Source of the DNA: Roseateles_B flavus
Lineage (GTDB): Bacteria; Pseudomonadota; Gammaproteobacteria; Burkholderiales; Burkholderiaceae_C
DNA length: 64,000 nt
Assembly (NCBI RefSeq): GCF_039872765.1
Contig: NZ_JBDPZC010000001.1
Span: 620,001 to 684,000, forward strand
Direction: 5' to 3'
In this document: positions 1 through 9,204 of the stretch, one piece after another
Position numbering within the stretch: the stretch's first letter is position 1
Layout of the letters: each line of letters opens with the position of its first letter
Notes under the pieces: generated by a model
Told to the model about the DNA's origin: nothing
What the model saw: only the letters and a program-made list of their open reading frames with translations
Databases searched by the model: none
Program-made: the position numbers and the translations under genes

Positions 1-322
1 GCTGGCCGGGGTAGATCAGGTGGGGGTTGCTGATCTGGTCCTGGTTCATGCCCCAGAGTTCAGGCCAGCGCCAGGGGCTCTTGAGGAAGAGGGTGGAGAT
101 GGCCCACAGCGTGTCACCCTTCTTGACGGTGTAGCTGTCGGGGGCATCCGGTGCCAGCTCGGACAGGGGGACGCCCGCCTGTGCCACTTTCTGTGCCGTG
201 TCCCGCTGGGACTGGGTGACCGGGAAATCGGTGGCCAGTGCTGGCGTTGCGCCGACGAGGGCGGCCGCAGCCCAGAGGGCGGTGGCGAGAGGGGCGGGGC
301 GCAGCATGGGCCATGAAGTCAT
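1..322 (-). CDS. LysM-domain secreted protein, 3' part outside window
   Basis: The reading frame starts at ATG 322 and runs off the left edge (107 codons seen). Residues 1-30 look like a Sec signal peptide ending in PALA. A LysM repeat begins near residue 64 (YTVKKGDTLWAIS) and continues through WPELWGMN and NPHLIYPGQ, the usual LysM pattern for peptidoglycan binding. Family knowledge: LysM proteins of this shape lie beside def/dprA in many Burkholderiales and probably act at the cell wall. The gene is divergent from def with about 290 bases between the two starts. The C-terminal part and any further domains cannot be judged. Confidence 0.85.
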   Translation of the reverse strand, partial: MTSWPMLRPAPLATALWAAAALVGATPALATDFPVTQSQRDTAQKVAQAGVPLSELAPDAPDSYTVKKGDTLWAISTLFLKSPWRWPELWGMNQDQISNPHLIYPGQ

Positions 323-612
323 CGGTCGTTCTCCTGCGGTGTGCCGGGCCGTCTTGCGAGGCGCCGGAGCCGCCATTTATTTGCCTGTCAGTGATGCCTG
401 AGAGAGTGCCTGGGAAGGGCGCCGGCTCGAAGGGCGATCGACCCGGACGCTGAAGTCCTGCAGCAGATCGGCGAAAATCCCCTCAGCTTGCGATGATTCT
501 GCCCCCAAAGAGGGTGGGTGTTGCAATGATTCCCGCCGGAGCGTCCTTGCTCTTGCAGGCACTTACAAAGCCGCGTTGTGCATTGTCCACAGCACGGCAT
601 TGGAACCCCGAG

Positions 613-1128
613 ATGGCCAAACTGAATATCCTGCGTTACCCCGACCCGCGACTGCATACTGTGGCCCAGCCGGTGGCCCTTGTGGACGATCGTATCCGCC
701 AGCTGGTGGACGACATGCTTGAGACCATGTATGCCGCCGAGGGCGTGGGCCTGGCAGCGACCCAGGTGGACGTGCACGAGCGCGTGGTGGTGATCGACAC
801 CTCGGAGGAGCGCAACGAGCCCCGCGTGCTGATCAACCCCGAGATCATCGAGACCGGTGGCGCCCTGCGCGACGGCGAGGAAGGCTGCCTCAGCGTCCCG
901 ACCGTCTATGACAAGGTGGCCCGCCATGAGCGGGTGAAGGTCCGGGCCCTGGGCCGAGATGGCCAGCCCTACGAGTTCGAGGCCGAGGGCCTGCTCTCGG
1001 TGTGCGTGCAGCACGAGCTGGACCACCTCAAGGGCAAGGTCTTCGTCGAGTACCTCAGCTCGCTCAAGCGCGATCGCATCAAGACCAAGCTGGCCAAGAA
1101 GGCCCGCGAAGACCAGCAGCGTCGCTGA
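613..1128 (+). CDS. def: Peptide deformylase
   Basis: Removes the N-formyl group from nascent proteins, using a metal-bound water in the cytoplasm. All three family motifs are present: GVGLAATQ (residues 44-51), EGCLSVP (90-96) with metal ligand Cys92, and QHELDH (133-138) with ligands His134 and His138 and catalytic Glu135. ATG 613 gives a 171-residue protein of typical length beginning MAKLNILRYPD. An in-frame start at 493 would add 40 residues without family support. The stop codon overlaps the fmt start by one base, so the two are translationally coupled, matching their joint role in N-terminal formyl-methionine metabolism. Confidence 0.96.
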   Translation: MAKLNILRYPDPRLHTVAQPVALVDDRIRQLVDDMLETMYAAEGVGLAATQVDVHERVVVIDTSEERNEPRVLINPEIIETGGALRDGEEGCLSVPTVYDKVARHERVKVRALGRDGQPYEFEAEGLLSVCVQHELDHLKGKVFVEYLSSLKRDRIKTKLAKKAREDQQRR

Positions 1129-2102
1129 TGGGACTGCGCGTTGCCTTCGCCGGTACGCCGGAATTCGCCGCCGTCGCGCTGCAGGCCCTGCTGCAGGCCG
1201 GCTTCGAGGTGCCCCTGGTGCTGACCCAGCCGGACCGCCCGGCCGGGCGGGGCATGAAGCTGCAGGCCTCGCCCGTCAAGCAGCTGGCCCAGCAGCACGG
1301 CCTGGCCCTGAGCCAGCCGATGAGCCTGCGCCTGGACGGCAAGTACCCGGACGAGGCCGCCGCGTCGCGCGAGGCCCTGCTGGCCGCGAAGCCCGACCTC
1401 CTGGTGGTGGCGGCCTACGGCCTGATCCTGCCCCAGTGGGTGCTGGACCTGCCGCGCCTGGGCTGCCTCAACATCCACGCCTCGCTGCTGCCCCGCTGGC
1501 GCGGCGCGGCGCCGATCCACCGAGCCATTGAGGCCGGTGACGCCGAGACGGGCATCACCATCATGCAGATGGATGCCGGCCTGGATACCGGCGACATGCT
1601 CCTGATCGAGCGCCTGCCCATTGCGGCCGACGACACCACCGCCACCCTGCATGACAAGCTGGCGGTCCTGGGCGGCCGGCTGATCGTCGAGGCGCTGGAG
1701 TTGGCGGCCTGCGGCGGATTCCATCCCGAGCGACAGCCGGAGGCGGGCGTCTGCTATGCCCACAAGATCGACAAGGCCGAGAGCGAGATCGACTGGACCC
1801 TGCCGGCCGCCGCCATCGAGCGGCGCCTGCGGGCCTTCGACCCCTTCCCCGGCGGGCTCAGCCAGCTGGAGGGCGAGCCACTCAAGATCTGGAAGTCGCG
1901 CCTGGCCGAAGGGCGGGGCCAGCCCGGCGAGGTGCTGGCGGCCGATGCTGCCGGCCTGCTGGTGGCCTGTGGCGAAGGCGCGCTGCGCCTGACGGAGCTG
2001 CAACGTGCCGGGGGCAAGCGCCTGCCGGCGGCGGCTTTTCTGCAGTCCCGGCCTGTGGGCGTCGGCACGGTCTTGAAACCCGCGGTGGGCAGCCCCAACT
2101 GA
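1128..2102 (+). CDS. fmt: Methionyl-tRNA formyltransferase
   Basis: Formylates Met-tRNA(fMet) with 10-formyl-tetrahydrofolate for translation initiation. The 324-residue protein starts MGLRVAFAGTPEFA. It has the formyltransferase signature NIHASLLPRWRGAAPI, with the catalytic Asn-His, and GLDTGDML further on, followed by the C-terminal tRNA-binding OB-like domain (AHKIDKAESEIDW...). Length is normal for the family. The start ATG shares its A with the def stop codon. The longer upstream in-frame ORF lies over def and is rejected. Confidence 0.96.
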   Translation: MGLRVAFAGTPEFAAVALQALLQAGFEVPLVLTQPDRPAGRGMKLQASPVKQLAQQHGLALSQPMSLRLDGKYPDEAAASREALLAAKPDLLVVAAYGLILPQWVLDLPRLGCLNIHASLLPRWRGAAPIHRAIEAGDAETGITIMQMDAGLDTGDMLLIERLPIAADDTTATLHDKLAVLGGRLIVEALELAACGGFHPERQPEAGVCYAHKIDKAESEIDWTLPAAAIERRLRAFDPFPGGLSQLEGEPLKIWKSRLAEGRGQPGEVLAADAAGLLVACGEGALRLTELQRAGGKRLPAAAFLQSRPVGVGTVLKPAVGSPN

Positions 2103-2158
2103 TTGGTAGCGGCCCCGCGTGGCGGCGGCCTGTGTGTGCCTTGTCCAAGGAGTGAGCG

Positions 2159-3007
2159 ATGTTCAACATGATGAAGACAGCCATCCTGATGGCCGCCATC
2201 ACCGCGCTGTTCATGGCGATCGGCTCGGTGCTGGGCGGGCGCCAGGGCATGCTGCTGGCCCTGGTGATCGCGCTGGGCATGAACTTCTTCAGCTACTGGT
2301 TCTCGGACAAGATGGTCCTGCGCATGTACAACGCGCAGGAGGTCGATGAGAGCAGCGCGCCGCAGTTCTACCGCATGGTGCGCGAACTGGCTCAGCGGGC
2401 CGGACTGCCCATGCCGCGCGTCTACCTGATCGAGGAAGATGCCCCCAACGCCTTCGCCACGGGCCGCAACCCCGAGCATGCGGCCGTGGCCGCAACCACG
2501 GGCATCCTGCGCGTGCTCTCGGAGCGCGAGCTGCGCGGCGTGATGGCCCACGAGCTGGCCCATGTGCAGCACCGGGACATCCTCATTTCCACCATCAGCG
2601 CCACCATGGCCGGTGCCATCGGCATGCTGGGCAACTTCGCCATGCTGTTCGGCGGGCGTGACAGCGAGGGGCGCCAGACCAATCCGCTGGTCGGCCTCAT
2701 CGTGATGATCCTGGCGCCCATCGCGGCCAGCCTGATCCAGATGGCCATCAGCCGCGCCCGCGAGTTCGAGGCCGACCGTGGCGGTGCCGAAATCTCCGGC
2801 GACCCCGCAGCCCTGGCTTCGGCGCTGGACAAGATCCACCGTTACGCCCAGGGCATGCCGCTGGAGGCCGCCGAGCGCCACCCCGAGACGGCGCAGATGA
2901 TGATCATGAACCCGCTCTCCGGCAGCGGCATCAAGAGCCTGTTCTCCACCCATCCGCCCACCGAGGAGCGCATTGCGCGCCTGATGGAGCTGGCGCGCCA
3001 GCGCTGA
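2159..3007 (+). CDS. htpX: Membrane zinc metalloprotease HtpX
   Basis: Inner-membrane M48 protease that degrades misfolded membrane proteins. The 282-residue protein has two N-terminal membrane segments (about residues 7-24 and 30-48), the zinc motif HELAH at 131-135, a second hydrophobic pair (ATMAGAIGMLGNF and VGLIVMILAPIAASLI), and the third zinc ligand in REFEADRGG. An AAGGAG ribosome site lies 8 bases before ATG 2159. It follows fmt by 56 bases on the same strand and may share its transcript. Confidence 0.95.
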   Translation: MFNMMKTAILMAAITALFMAIGSVLGGRQGMLLALVIALGMNFFSYWFSDKMVLRMYNAQEVDESSAPQFYRMVRELAQRAGLPMPRVYLIEEDAPNAFATGRNPEHAAVAATTGILRVLSERELRGVMAHELAHVQHRDILISTISATMAGAIGMLGNFAMLFGGRDSEGRQTNPLVGLIVMILAPIAASLIQMAISRAREFEADRGGAEISGDPAALASALDKIHRYAQGMPLEAAERHPETAQMMIMNPLSGSGIKSLFSTHPPTEERIARLMELARQR

Positions 3008-3033
3008 CTCAAGACTGCAGCCGACCGGCCGAT

Positions 3034-3483
3034 ATGCCTGGCATGACGCGCATTTCTTCCCCCCTGCGGTGGCGCCTGGCCGTCGGCCTGCTGCTCCTGC
3101 CGCTGGCCGGCTGCGAGTGGCTGGGCATCGACGATCCGGTCAAGCTGGCCGCTGCCAAGGAGGCCGAGGGCAAGGCCGTGGGCAGCGCCTGCCGCCACGC
3201 GCAGCGTGCCATCGAGGACTGCTACACGCTCAATCCCAAGGCCCAGAAGGCCGCCGTCTTCGCGGGCTGGAAGGAGATGGACGAGTACATGCGGGAGAAC
3301 AAGCTGGAAGGCATCGCCCCCGTGGTGCCCCGGCCCGGCACGGCCAAGCCCGCTGACGAGGAGGCCGCCGCTGAGGCCAAGCCGGCGGACAAGGGCGGCG
3401 AGAAGCCGGCCGACAAGCCCTCCGACAAGGCCGGAAAGACCGACAAGCCCGCCGACAAGGCCGGCGCCAAGGCCTCCCACTGA
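3034..3483 (+). CDS. Putative lipoprotein with a KPADK-repeat tail
   Basis: The 149-residue protein has an N-terminal signal ending in the lipobox LAGC (Cys near residue 27), so it should be lipidated and membrane-anchored. The middle (about residues 35-95) has two conserved-looking cysteines (SACRHAQRAIEDCY). The last 45 residues are a low-complexity Lys/Pro/Ala/Asp tail with repeated KPADK units, probably extended and periplasmic. It follows htpX by 26 bases. No function is recognised. ATG 3043 is an alternative start. Confidence 0.72.
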   Translation: MPGMTRISSPLRWRLAVGLLLLPLAGCEWLGIDDPVKLAAAKEAEGKAVGSACRHAQRAIEDCYTLNPKAQKAAVFAGWKEMDEYMRENKLEGIAPVVPRPGTAKPADEEAAAEAKPADKGGEKPADKPSDKAGKTDKPADKAGAKASH

Positions 3484-3659
3484 GGCACCGCCCAGCCGGC
3501 CTGGCGGGCCGGCCTGCACCGCATCCGGCCCGTGGCATGGCGCCCGCCTGCTTGCATCTGGTGCCGCAGTTCCTGCAGTTCGTCATCGCCTGCTCGCCAG
3601 GCCTCCGCGGGATTTGCATCATGCGTCCATCGTCAACGCATGAGACAAGGATTCCCGCC

Positions 3660-4430
3660 ATGAACAGCAACAAGCGCCGCTTCCTCGCCGCCTCCCTGCT
3701 CGGAGCCGCCGCCCTGCTCGGCACGGGCGCTGCCCAGGCCTGGTCCTGGAAGTGGGGCCACGGCGAGCGTGTCACCGGCGAGGGTGAGGTGACCAGCGAG
3801 CGCCGCGACGTCAGCGGCTACGAGGCCGTCGCCCTGGAGAGCGATTTCAAGGTGCTGATCCGTCAGGGCAGCAGCCACAAGCTGGAACTGCGTGCCGAGC
3901 GCAACCTGCTGCCCTACATCGAGACCCGCGTGGTCGAGAGTGGCAGGGGCCGCACCCTGGAGGTCCAGACCAAGCGCGGCTACTACATCAGCAGCAAGCA
4001 GACGCCGGTCATCGAGATCGAGATGCCCACGCTGCGCGGGGTGTCCATCGCCGGCTCGGGCAACATCAAGGTGGACTCGATGAACACGCAGGAGCTCAAG
4101 GCCAGCATCAGCGGCTCGGGCGAGATCACGCTGAACGGCGTGAAGAGCGAGCGCATGGCCATGAGCATCTCGGGCAGCGGCGACATCATCGCCAGCGGCA
4201 GCGCGAACACGCTCAGCGTGTCGGTGGCGGGCACCGGCGACATCAAGGCGCGCGAGCTGCAAGCCGAGGAGGCCAAGGTCAGCATCGCCGGCAGCGGCGA
4301 CGTGATGCTGGCGGCCAGCAAGCAGCTCAAGGTCTCGATTGCAGGCTCGGGCGACGTGGCCTATGTGGGCAATCCGGAGCTGAGCCTCTCCACTGCCGGC
4401 AGCGGCAAGGTTCGCAAGCTCAACAACTGA
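3660..4430 (+). CDS. Secreted GIN-domain (DUF2807) protein
   Basis: The 256-residue protein has a signal peptide ending near residue 29 (GAAQA) and a body made of a right-handed beta-solenoid-like repeat with many SGSG, GSGDI and GTGDI turns. This is typical of the putative auto-transporter adhesin head GIN domain family. ATG 3660 follows an AAGGA ribosome site. The in-frame start at 3537 adds 41 residues without a signal and is unlikely. Family function is not settled, so an envelope location is inferred from the signal. A strong terminator follows at 4458. Confidence 0.8.
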   Translation: MNSNKRRFLAASLLGAAALLGTGAAQAWSWKWGHGERVTGEGEVTSERRDVSGYEAVALESDFKVLIRQGSSHKLELRAERNLLPYIETRVVESGRGRTLEVQTKRGYYISSKQTPVIEIEMPTLRGVSIAGSGNIKVDSMNTQELKASISGSGEITLNGVKSERMAMSISGSGDIIASGSANTLSVSVAGTGDIKARELQAEEAKVSIAGSGDVMLAASKQLKVSIAGSGDVAYVGNPELSLSTAGSGKVRKLNN

Positions 4431-4457
4431 GCCAGCCCCGCCTCCTTCCCATCGAGC

Positions 4458-4495
4458 AAAGGGCCGGCCCCCAGGGGGTGCCGGCCCTTTCAGCT
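4458..4495 (+). terminator. Hairpin terminator after the GIN-domain gene
   Basis: A perfect 11-bp stem pairs AAAGGGCCGGC (4458-4468) with GCCGGCCCTTT (4480-4490). The loop is 11 bases and no long T-run follows. It lies 28 bases after the GIN-domain gene stop. Confidence 0.7.
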
Positions 4496-4534
4496 GCTGG
4501 CGCCCCTCGAGGGCGTGGCGTGGCCGGCGCTCCT

Positions 4535-4575
4535 TAGAATCACGCCCAGTCCCGGGGCCTGAAGCCAGGCCCCGG
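4535..4575 (+). promoter_or_regulatory. Possible -10 box and leader hairpin of the dehydratase gene
   Basis: TAGAAT at 4535-4540 resembles a sigma-70 -10 box, but no clear -35 is visible. Just downstream, CCGGGGCCTG (4552-4561) pairs perfectly with CAGGCCCCGG (4566-4575) around an AAGC tetraloop. If transcription starts near 4547, this hairpin sits at the extreme 5' end of the mRNA, about 25 bases before the proposed TTG start. The role is inferred. Confidence 0.4.
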
Positions 4576-4600
4576 CAGCATCAGTCACACGGGGAACGGC

Positions 4601-6502
4601 TTGGGCCAGGTCAGCCAGGGGAAGGCAGCAGGGAGTGAGGCACGGGGCCTGGGGCGTCTGGTGGGCCTGCCGCCGTGGGCCAAGACCGCGCTGCTGGTAG
4701 CTGGCGATGCGCTCTTCCTGCCGCTGTGCATGTTCACCTCGGTGGTGCTGCGCCTGGGCACCCTGGACGAGGCCCTGCAGACCGCCCTGCCGGCGCAGAT
4801 CCTCTTCGCCTGGCTTGCGATCCCGGTGCTGGCCGCGGCGGGGCTGTACCGCTCCGTCGTGCGCTATCTGGACCTTCGCGTGATCGCCCGCTGCAGCGCG
4901 GCCCTGGCGGTGGAGGTCCTGCTCGTGTACAGCCTGGCCCAGCTGGCCGATCTGCGCATGCTGCCGCGCTCGTCCATGCTGATCTTCTGGTTCATCACCT
5001 TCGCCTATGTGCTGATCTCGCGCTTCATGGCGCGGGCGCTCCTGTGGGGCGCCCTGCAGCGCCATGGTCGCCCCCTGGTGCGCACGCTCATCTACGGCGC
5101 GGGCGCCGCCGGCGCCCAGCTCGCGCAGAGCATGCAGTTCAGCCCCGAGTACCGCGCCGTCGGCTTTGTCGACGATGACGCTGCGCTGCACGGCAAGAAA
5201 GTGGCGGGCCTGGACGTGCTGCCCGCCGCGCGCCTGAAGAGCGTGGCCGACAAGCTGGCCGTCGACCTCATCGTGGTGGCCGTTCCATCCGCGACCCCTG
5301 CGGTGCGCCGGCGCATCATCGAGCTCTCCGAAGGGACGGGGCGGCCGGTCAAGACCCTGCCGGGGCTGGTCGACCTGGTGCAGGGCGATGTGCGCGTGTC
5401 CGACATCCGCGAGGTCGCGCTGCCGGACCTGCTGGGCCGCGAGGCCGTGCCGCCCGATGCCAGCCTCTTCAGCCGCAACATCCGCGGCAAGGCCGTGCTG
5501 GTGACGGGGGCCGGGGGCTCCATCGGCAGCGAGCTGTGCCGGCAGATCATGAGCCAGCGCCCCGCCGTGCTGGTGCTGCTGGACCACTCCGAGTTCGCGC
5601 TCTACAGCATCGAGCAGGAGCTGCGCCCGCTGGCGCAAGACCTGACCCTGGAGGCTGTGCTCGGCAGCGTGCTGGACGAGGACCTGCTGCTGCAGCTGAT
5701 GCGCCGGCACCGGGTCGACACCGTCTACCACGCCGCCGCCTACAAGCACGTGCCTCTGGTGGAGGCCAATGTGCTGCGCGGCATCAGCAACAACGTCTTC
5801 GGTTCGCAGGCCGTGGCGCGCTGCGCGGCCCAGGCCGGCGTGGCCACCTGCGTGCTGGTGTCCACCGACAAGGCCGTGCGCCCCACCAACATCATGGGCA
5901 GCACCAAGCGGGCGGCGGAGCTGATCTTTCAGGCTGCCGCCCTGGAGACCTCCCATCGCACCACTTTCGCGATGGTGCGCTTCGGCAACGTGCTGGGCTC
6001 CTCCGGTTCCGTGGTGCCGCTGTTCAAGCGCCAGATCCTGGATGGCGGACCGATCACCATCACCCATCCGGACATCATCCGCTACTTCATGCTGATCCCG
6101 GAGGCGGCCCAGCTGGTGATCCAGGCCGGTGCCATGGCCAAGGGCGGCGAGGTCTTCGTGCTCGACATGGGCGAGCCCGTGCGCATCGTGGACCTGGCGC
6201 GCACGCTGATCCGGCTGTCCGGCCTCACCGAGCGCACCGAGCGTCAGCCGGACGGCGACATCGCCATCGAGTTCGTGGGCTTGCGCCCGGGCGAGAAGCT
6301 CTACGAGGAGCTGCTGATCGGCGACGGCGTCACCCCCAGCGCCCATCCGCGCATCCTGTGTGCCCATGAGCGCCTGCTTGAGCCCGCCGTGCTGGAAACG
6401 CTGCTGGCCCAGTTGCGTGAGGCTTGCCGGGCCGGCGACCCCGAGGAGGCCATTGCCCGGCTGCGCCTGCTGGTACCGGAATACCAGCCCGCCGCCCAGT
6501 AG
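4601..6502 (+). CDS. Membrane-anchored nucleotide-sugar 4,6-dehydratase/epimerase (FlaA1/WbpM/CapD type)
   Basis: The 633-residue protein has four hydrophobic segments in residues 25-150, a central Rossmann-like domain (YGAGAAGAQLA near 165), and a C-terminal extended SDR domain. The SDR has NAD motif GAGGSIGS (near residue 305), YHAAAYKHVPLVE, and the S-M-K catalytic pattern in STDKAVRPTNIMGSTKR, typical of WbpM/PglF-like enzymes that replace Tyr by Met. It probably makes a 4-keto-6-deoxy UDP-sugar for surface glycans. No glycosyltransferase genes adjoin it. The start is uncertain: TTG 4601 is the longest sensible start and GTG 4661 is an alternative. Confidence 0.88.
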   Translation: MGQVSQGKAAGSEARGLGRLVGLPPWAKTALLVAGDALFLPLCMFTSVVLRLGTLDEALQTALPAQILFAWLAIPVLAAAGLYRSVVRYLDLRVIARCSAALAVEVLLVYSLAQLADLRMLPRSSMLIFWFITFAYVLISRFMARALLWGALQRHGRPLVRTLIYGAGAAGAQLAQSMQFSPEYRAVGFVDDDAALHGKKVAGLDVLPAARLKSVADKLAVDLIVVAVPSATPAVRRRIIELSEGTGRPVKTLPGLVDLVQGDVRVSDIREVALPDLLGREAVPPDASLFSRNIRGKAVLVTGAGGSIGSELCRQIMSQRPAVLVLLDHSEFALYSIEQELRPLAQDLTLEAVLGSVLDEDLLLQLMRRHRVDTVYHAAAYKHVPLVEANVLRGISNNVFGSQAVARCAAQAGVATCVLVSTDKAVRPTNIMGSTKRAAELIFQAAALETSHRTTFAMVRFGNVLGSSGSVVPLFKRQILDGGPITITHPDIIRYFMLIPEAAQLVIQAGAMAKGGEVFVLDMGEPVRIVDLARTLIRLSGLTERTERQPDGDIAIEFVGLRPGEKLYEELLIGDGVTPSAHPRILCAHERLLEPAVLETLLAQLREACRAGDPEEAIARLRLLVPEYQPAAQ

Positions 6503-6586
6503 CCTTCTGCTGCAGAGAAGGGCGCACTGCGGGCTTGCGATGCCCCAGCGCCAGCGCCGTGATAGCCGGCTGGCGACAATGCGCAC

Positions 6587-7324
6587 ATGAGCAGTACCTT
6601 GTCGGCGTTGCGGCGCCATCCTGAATTCGGCCAGGGCGCCCGCGACATGCTGGGCATCACCCTGGGCATCTCGGCCTGGGGCCTGGTCACCGGCGTGGCC
6701 ATGATCAAGAGCGGCCTGTCGCTTCCGCTGGCCCTGATGATGAGCCTGACGGTCTTCGCCGGCAGCTCGCAGCTGGCCGCGCTGCCCCTGCTGGCCGCGG
6801 GGGCGCCGCTGTGGGTGTTGTGGGCCACAGCCTTCTGCGTGAACCTGCGCTTTGTGATCTTCAGTGCGCAGTGGCGCTTCTACCTGGGCCACCTGCCACT
6901 GCGCTGGCGGCTGTTCACCGGCTATTTCGCGGCCGACCTGAACTACGTGGCCTTCATGCGCCGCTACCCCGATCCCAAGCCGGCCGACGATCCCGCCCTG
7001 GCCTATTTCTGGGGCGGCGTGGCGCTGAACTGGTGCGCGTGGCAGGTTCCGTCCATCGCCGGCATCCTGCTGGCCGACCGTGTGCCCACCGAATGGGGCC
7101 TGGGCTTTGCCGGCGTGCTGGCGCTGCTGGGCCTGACCTATTCGCTGCTGTCGGACCGCAAGAGCTGGATCTCCGCCGCCATGGCCGGCTGCGCGGCGGT
7201 GGCCAGCTATGCGCTGCCGCTGAAGCTCAACATCGTGGTGGCCATCGCGGCGGCGGTAGCCATGGGCCTGCTGCTGGACCACTGGATGCCCGACACCAAG
7301 AAGCCCGAGGAGGCCGTCAAATGA
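6587..7324 (+). CDS. azlC: AzlC-family branched-chain amino acid exporter, large subunit
   Basis: The 245-residue hydrophobic protein has about seven membrane segments and the family's early motif (GITLGISAWGLVTGVAM, then FAGSSQLAALPLL and CVNLRFVIFSA). AzlC and AzlD together export branched-chain amino acids in characterised members. It overlaps azlD by four bases (ATGA), so the pair is coupled. The specific substrate here is inferred from the family. Confidence 0.9.
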   Translation: MSSTLSALRRHPEFGQGARDMLGITLGISAWGLVTGVAMIKSGLSLPLALMMSLTVFAGSSQLAALPLLAAGAPLWVLWATAFCVNLRFVIFSAQWRFYLGHLPLRWRLFTGYFAADLNYVAFMRRYPDPKPADDPALAYFWGGVALNWCAWQVPSIAGILLADRVPTEWGLGFAGVLALLGLTYSLLSDRKSWISAAMAGCAAVASYALPLKLNIVVAIAAAVAMGLLLDHWMPDTKKPEEAVK

Positions 7325-7665
7325 GCAGTCCGATGAGTGACTGGATGACCGCCCTGGCCATCCTCGGCCTGGCGCTGATCACCGTGCTGACCCGCAGCTT
7401 CTTCATGATCCCCAAGCGCGAGGTGCCCATGCCCGACTGGGCCAAGCAGGGCCTGCGCTATGCACCGCTGGCCGCCCTGGCCGCCGTGGTGCTGCCGCAG
7501 ATCGTGATGACACAGGACGGCCAGCTCCTGCACACCTGGCGGGACGCGCGCCTCTACGCGGCGGCCGTCGGCACGGCCTATTTCTTCTGGAAGCGCGGCA
7601 TCCTGGGCACGATTCTCAGCGGCACGGCGGTGATGCTGGCCCTGCGCATCGGCCTGGGCTGGTAA
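7321..7665 (+). CDS. azlD: AzlD-family small membrane subunit
   Basis: The 114-residue protein has four predicted membrane helices, including the AzlD motif region LALITVLTRSFFMIPKR and LRYAPLAALAAVVLPQIV. Its ATG at 7321 overlaps the azlC stop by four bases. It is the partner subunit of AzlC. The longer in-frame ORF beginning at 6811 overlies azlC and is not real. Confidence 0.88.
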   Translation: MSSPMSDWMTALAILGLALITVLTRSFFMIPKREVPMPDWAKQGLRYAPLAALAAVVLPQIVMTQDGQLLHTWRDARLYAAAVGTAYFFWKRGILGTILSGTAVMLALRIGLGW

Positions 7666-7783
7666 GCGCCTTGTCCTCGGGTACGTGGGCGGTACGGCAA
7701 GGCGGCGCCGGAGCGGCTTGGTAAGCTAGAGGGCTTGCGCTGCCGCGGCAGCCCCCGAATTCCACACAAACTCCGAGAGACTC

Positions 7784-8977
7784 ATGAACGTCCTGCGTTT
7801 TTCCGACCTCGTGGCCGCCGGCAAGGTCGCTGGCCAGCGTGTCTTTATCCGTGCCGACCTGAACGTCCCCCAGGACGATGCTGGCAACATCACGGAAGAC
7901 ACCCGCATCCGCGCCTCCATTCCTGCCATCGAGATGGCCCTCAAGGCCGGCGCTGCCGTGATGGTCACCTCCCACCTGGGCCGTCCCACCGAGGGCGAGT
8001 TCAAGCCCGCGGACTCCCTGGCCCCCATCGCCAAGCGCATGGGCGAGCTGATGGGCCGTGACGTGCCCCTCGTGGCCAACTGGGTGGACGGCGTGAGCGT
8101 CGCCCCCGGCCAGCTGGTGCTGCTGGAGAACTGCCGCGTCAACAAGGGCGAGAAGAAGAACAACGAAGAGCTGGCGAAGAAGATGGCCGCCCTGTGCGAC
8201 ATCTACGTGAATGACGCCTTCGGCACCGCCCACCGCGCCGAGGGCACGACCTACGGCATTGCGCAGTTCGCCAAGATCGCCTGCGCCGGCCCGCTGCTGG
8301 CCGCCGAGATCGACGCCATCACCAAGGCCCTGGCCGCCCCGAAGCGCCCGCTGGTCGCCATCGTGGCCGGCTCCAAGGTCTCGACCAAGCTGACCATCCT
8401 GCAGTCGCTGTCGAAGAACGTCGACGGCCTCGTGGTGGGTGGCGGCATCGCCAACACCTTCATGCTGGCCGCCGGCCTGAAGATCGGCAAGTCGCTGGCC
8501 GAGCCGGATCTGGTGGGCGAGGCCACCGCCGTGATCGAGTCCATGAAGGCCCGTGGCGCCGCCGTGCCCATCCCCGTGGACGTGGTGACCGCCAAGACCT
8601 TCGCCGCCGACGCCCCGGCCACCGTCAAGGCCGCCACCGACGTGGCCGACGACGACCTCATCCTGGACATCGGCCCCAAGACGGCCGCCATCCTGGCCGA
8701 GCAGCTCAAGGCCGCCGGCACCATCGTGTGGAACGGCCCGGTGGGCGTGTTCGAGTTCGACGCCTTCGCCCACGGCACCGAGACCATCGCCCGCGCCATC
8801 GCCGAGAGCAGTGCCTTCAGCATTGCCGGCGGTGGCGACACCCTGGCCGCGATCGCCAAGTACGGCATCGAGAAGGACGTGGGCTACATCTCCACCGGCG
8901 GCGGCGCTTTCCTGGAGGTGCTGGAGGGCAAGACGCTGCCGGCCTTCGAGATCCTGGCCAAGCGCGCCCAGGGCTGA
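7784..8977 (+). CDS. pgk: Phosphoglycerate kinase
   Basis: Glycolytic enzyme that transfers phosphate from 1,3-bisphosphoglycerate to ADP. The 397-residue protein has the N-terminal substrate motif RADLNVPQDD, TSHLGRP, NDAFGTAHRAEGTT, the KVSTKL lysine region, and the C-terminal nucleotide site with GPVGVFE and GGGDTLAA. Length matches the bacterial family. It stands first in a run of glycolytic genes (pgk, maeB, pyk, fba) and ends with its own terminator at 8998, so it can be transcribed alone. Confidence 0.97.
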   Translation: MNVLRFSDLVAAGKVAGQRVFIRADLNVPQDDAGNITEDTRIRASIPAIEMALKAGAAVMVTSHLGRPTEGEFKPADSLAPIAKRMGELMGRDVPLVANWVDGVSVAPGQLVLLENCRVNKGEKKNNEELAKKMAALCDIYVNDAFGTAHRAEGTTYGIAQFAKIACAGPLLAAEIDAITKALAAPKRPLVAIVAGSKVSTKLTILQSLSKNVDGLVVGGGIANTFMLAAGLKIGKSLAEPDLVGEATAVIESMKARGAAVPIPVDVVTAKTFAADAPATVKAATDVADDDLILDIGPKTAAILAEQLKAAGTIVWNGPVGVFEFDAFAHGTETIARAIAESSAFSIAGGGDTLAAIAKYGIEKDVGYISTGGGAFLEVLEGKTLPAFEILAKRAQG

Positions 8978-8997
8978 TCGCCCCGCCCGCTCCCTGG

Positions 8998-9023
8998 AAA
9001 GCCCGGCTCGTCCGGGCTTTTTC
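8998..9023 (+). terminator. Intrinsic terminator of pgk
   Basis: AAAGCCCGG (8998-9006) pairs with CCGGGCTTT (9012-9020) around CTCGT, followed by a T-rich run. It lies 21 bases after the pgk stop. Confidence 0.88.
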
Positions 9024-9204
9024 TTTGCCCAGGCCGCTACTTGGCGGAAGCTCGCTTGCCTTGTCGCGAAGGCCACCAGGCCGGTGTTTGCGATTTGTGC
9101 ATGAGGGGCAAAGGACTCGGCATCAGCGGGGCATGAAACCGCCATGTACCCGGGAGTAAGCTGGCCGGCCCTGCAGTCCATACAGCTACAAGAGGAGACC
9201 CCGG

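Noticed and set aside
4490..7282. Minus-strand ORF of 930 codons across the dehydratase and azlC genes
   Set aside because: Its translation is His/Gln/Arg-rich antisense noise; both plus-strand genes have full family motifs.
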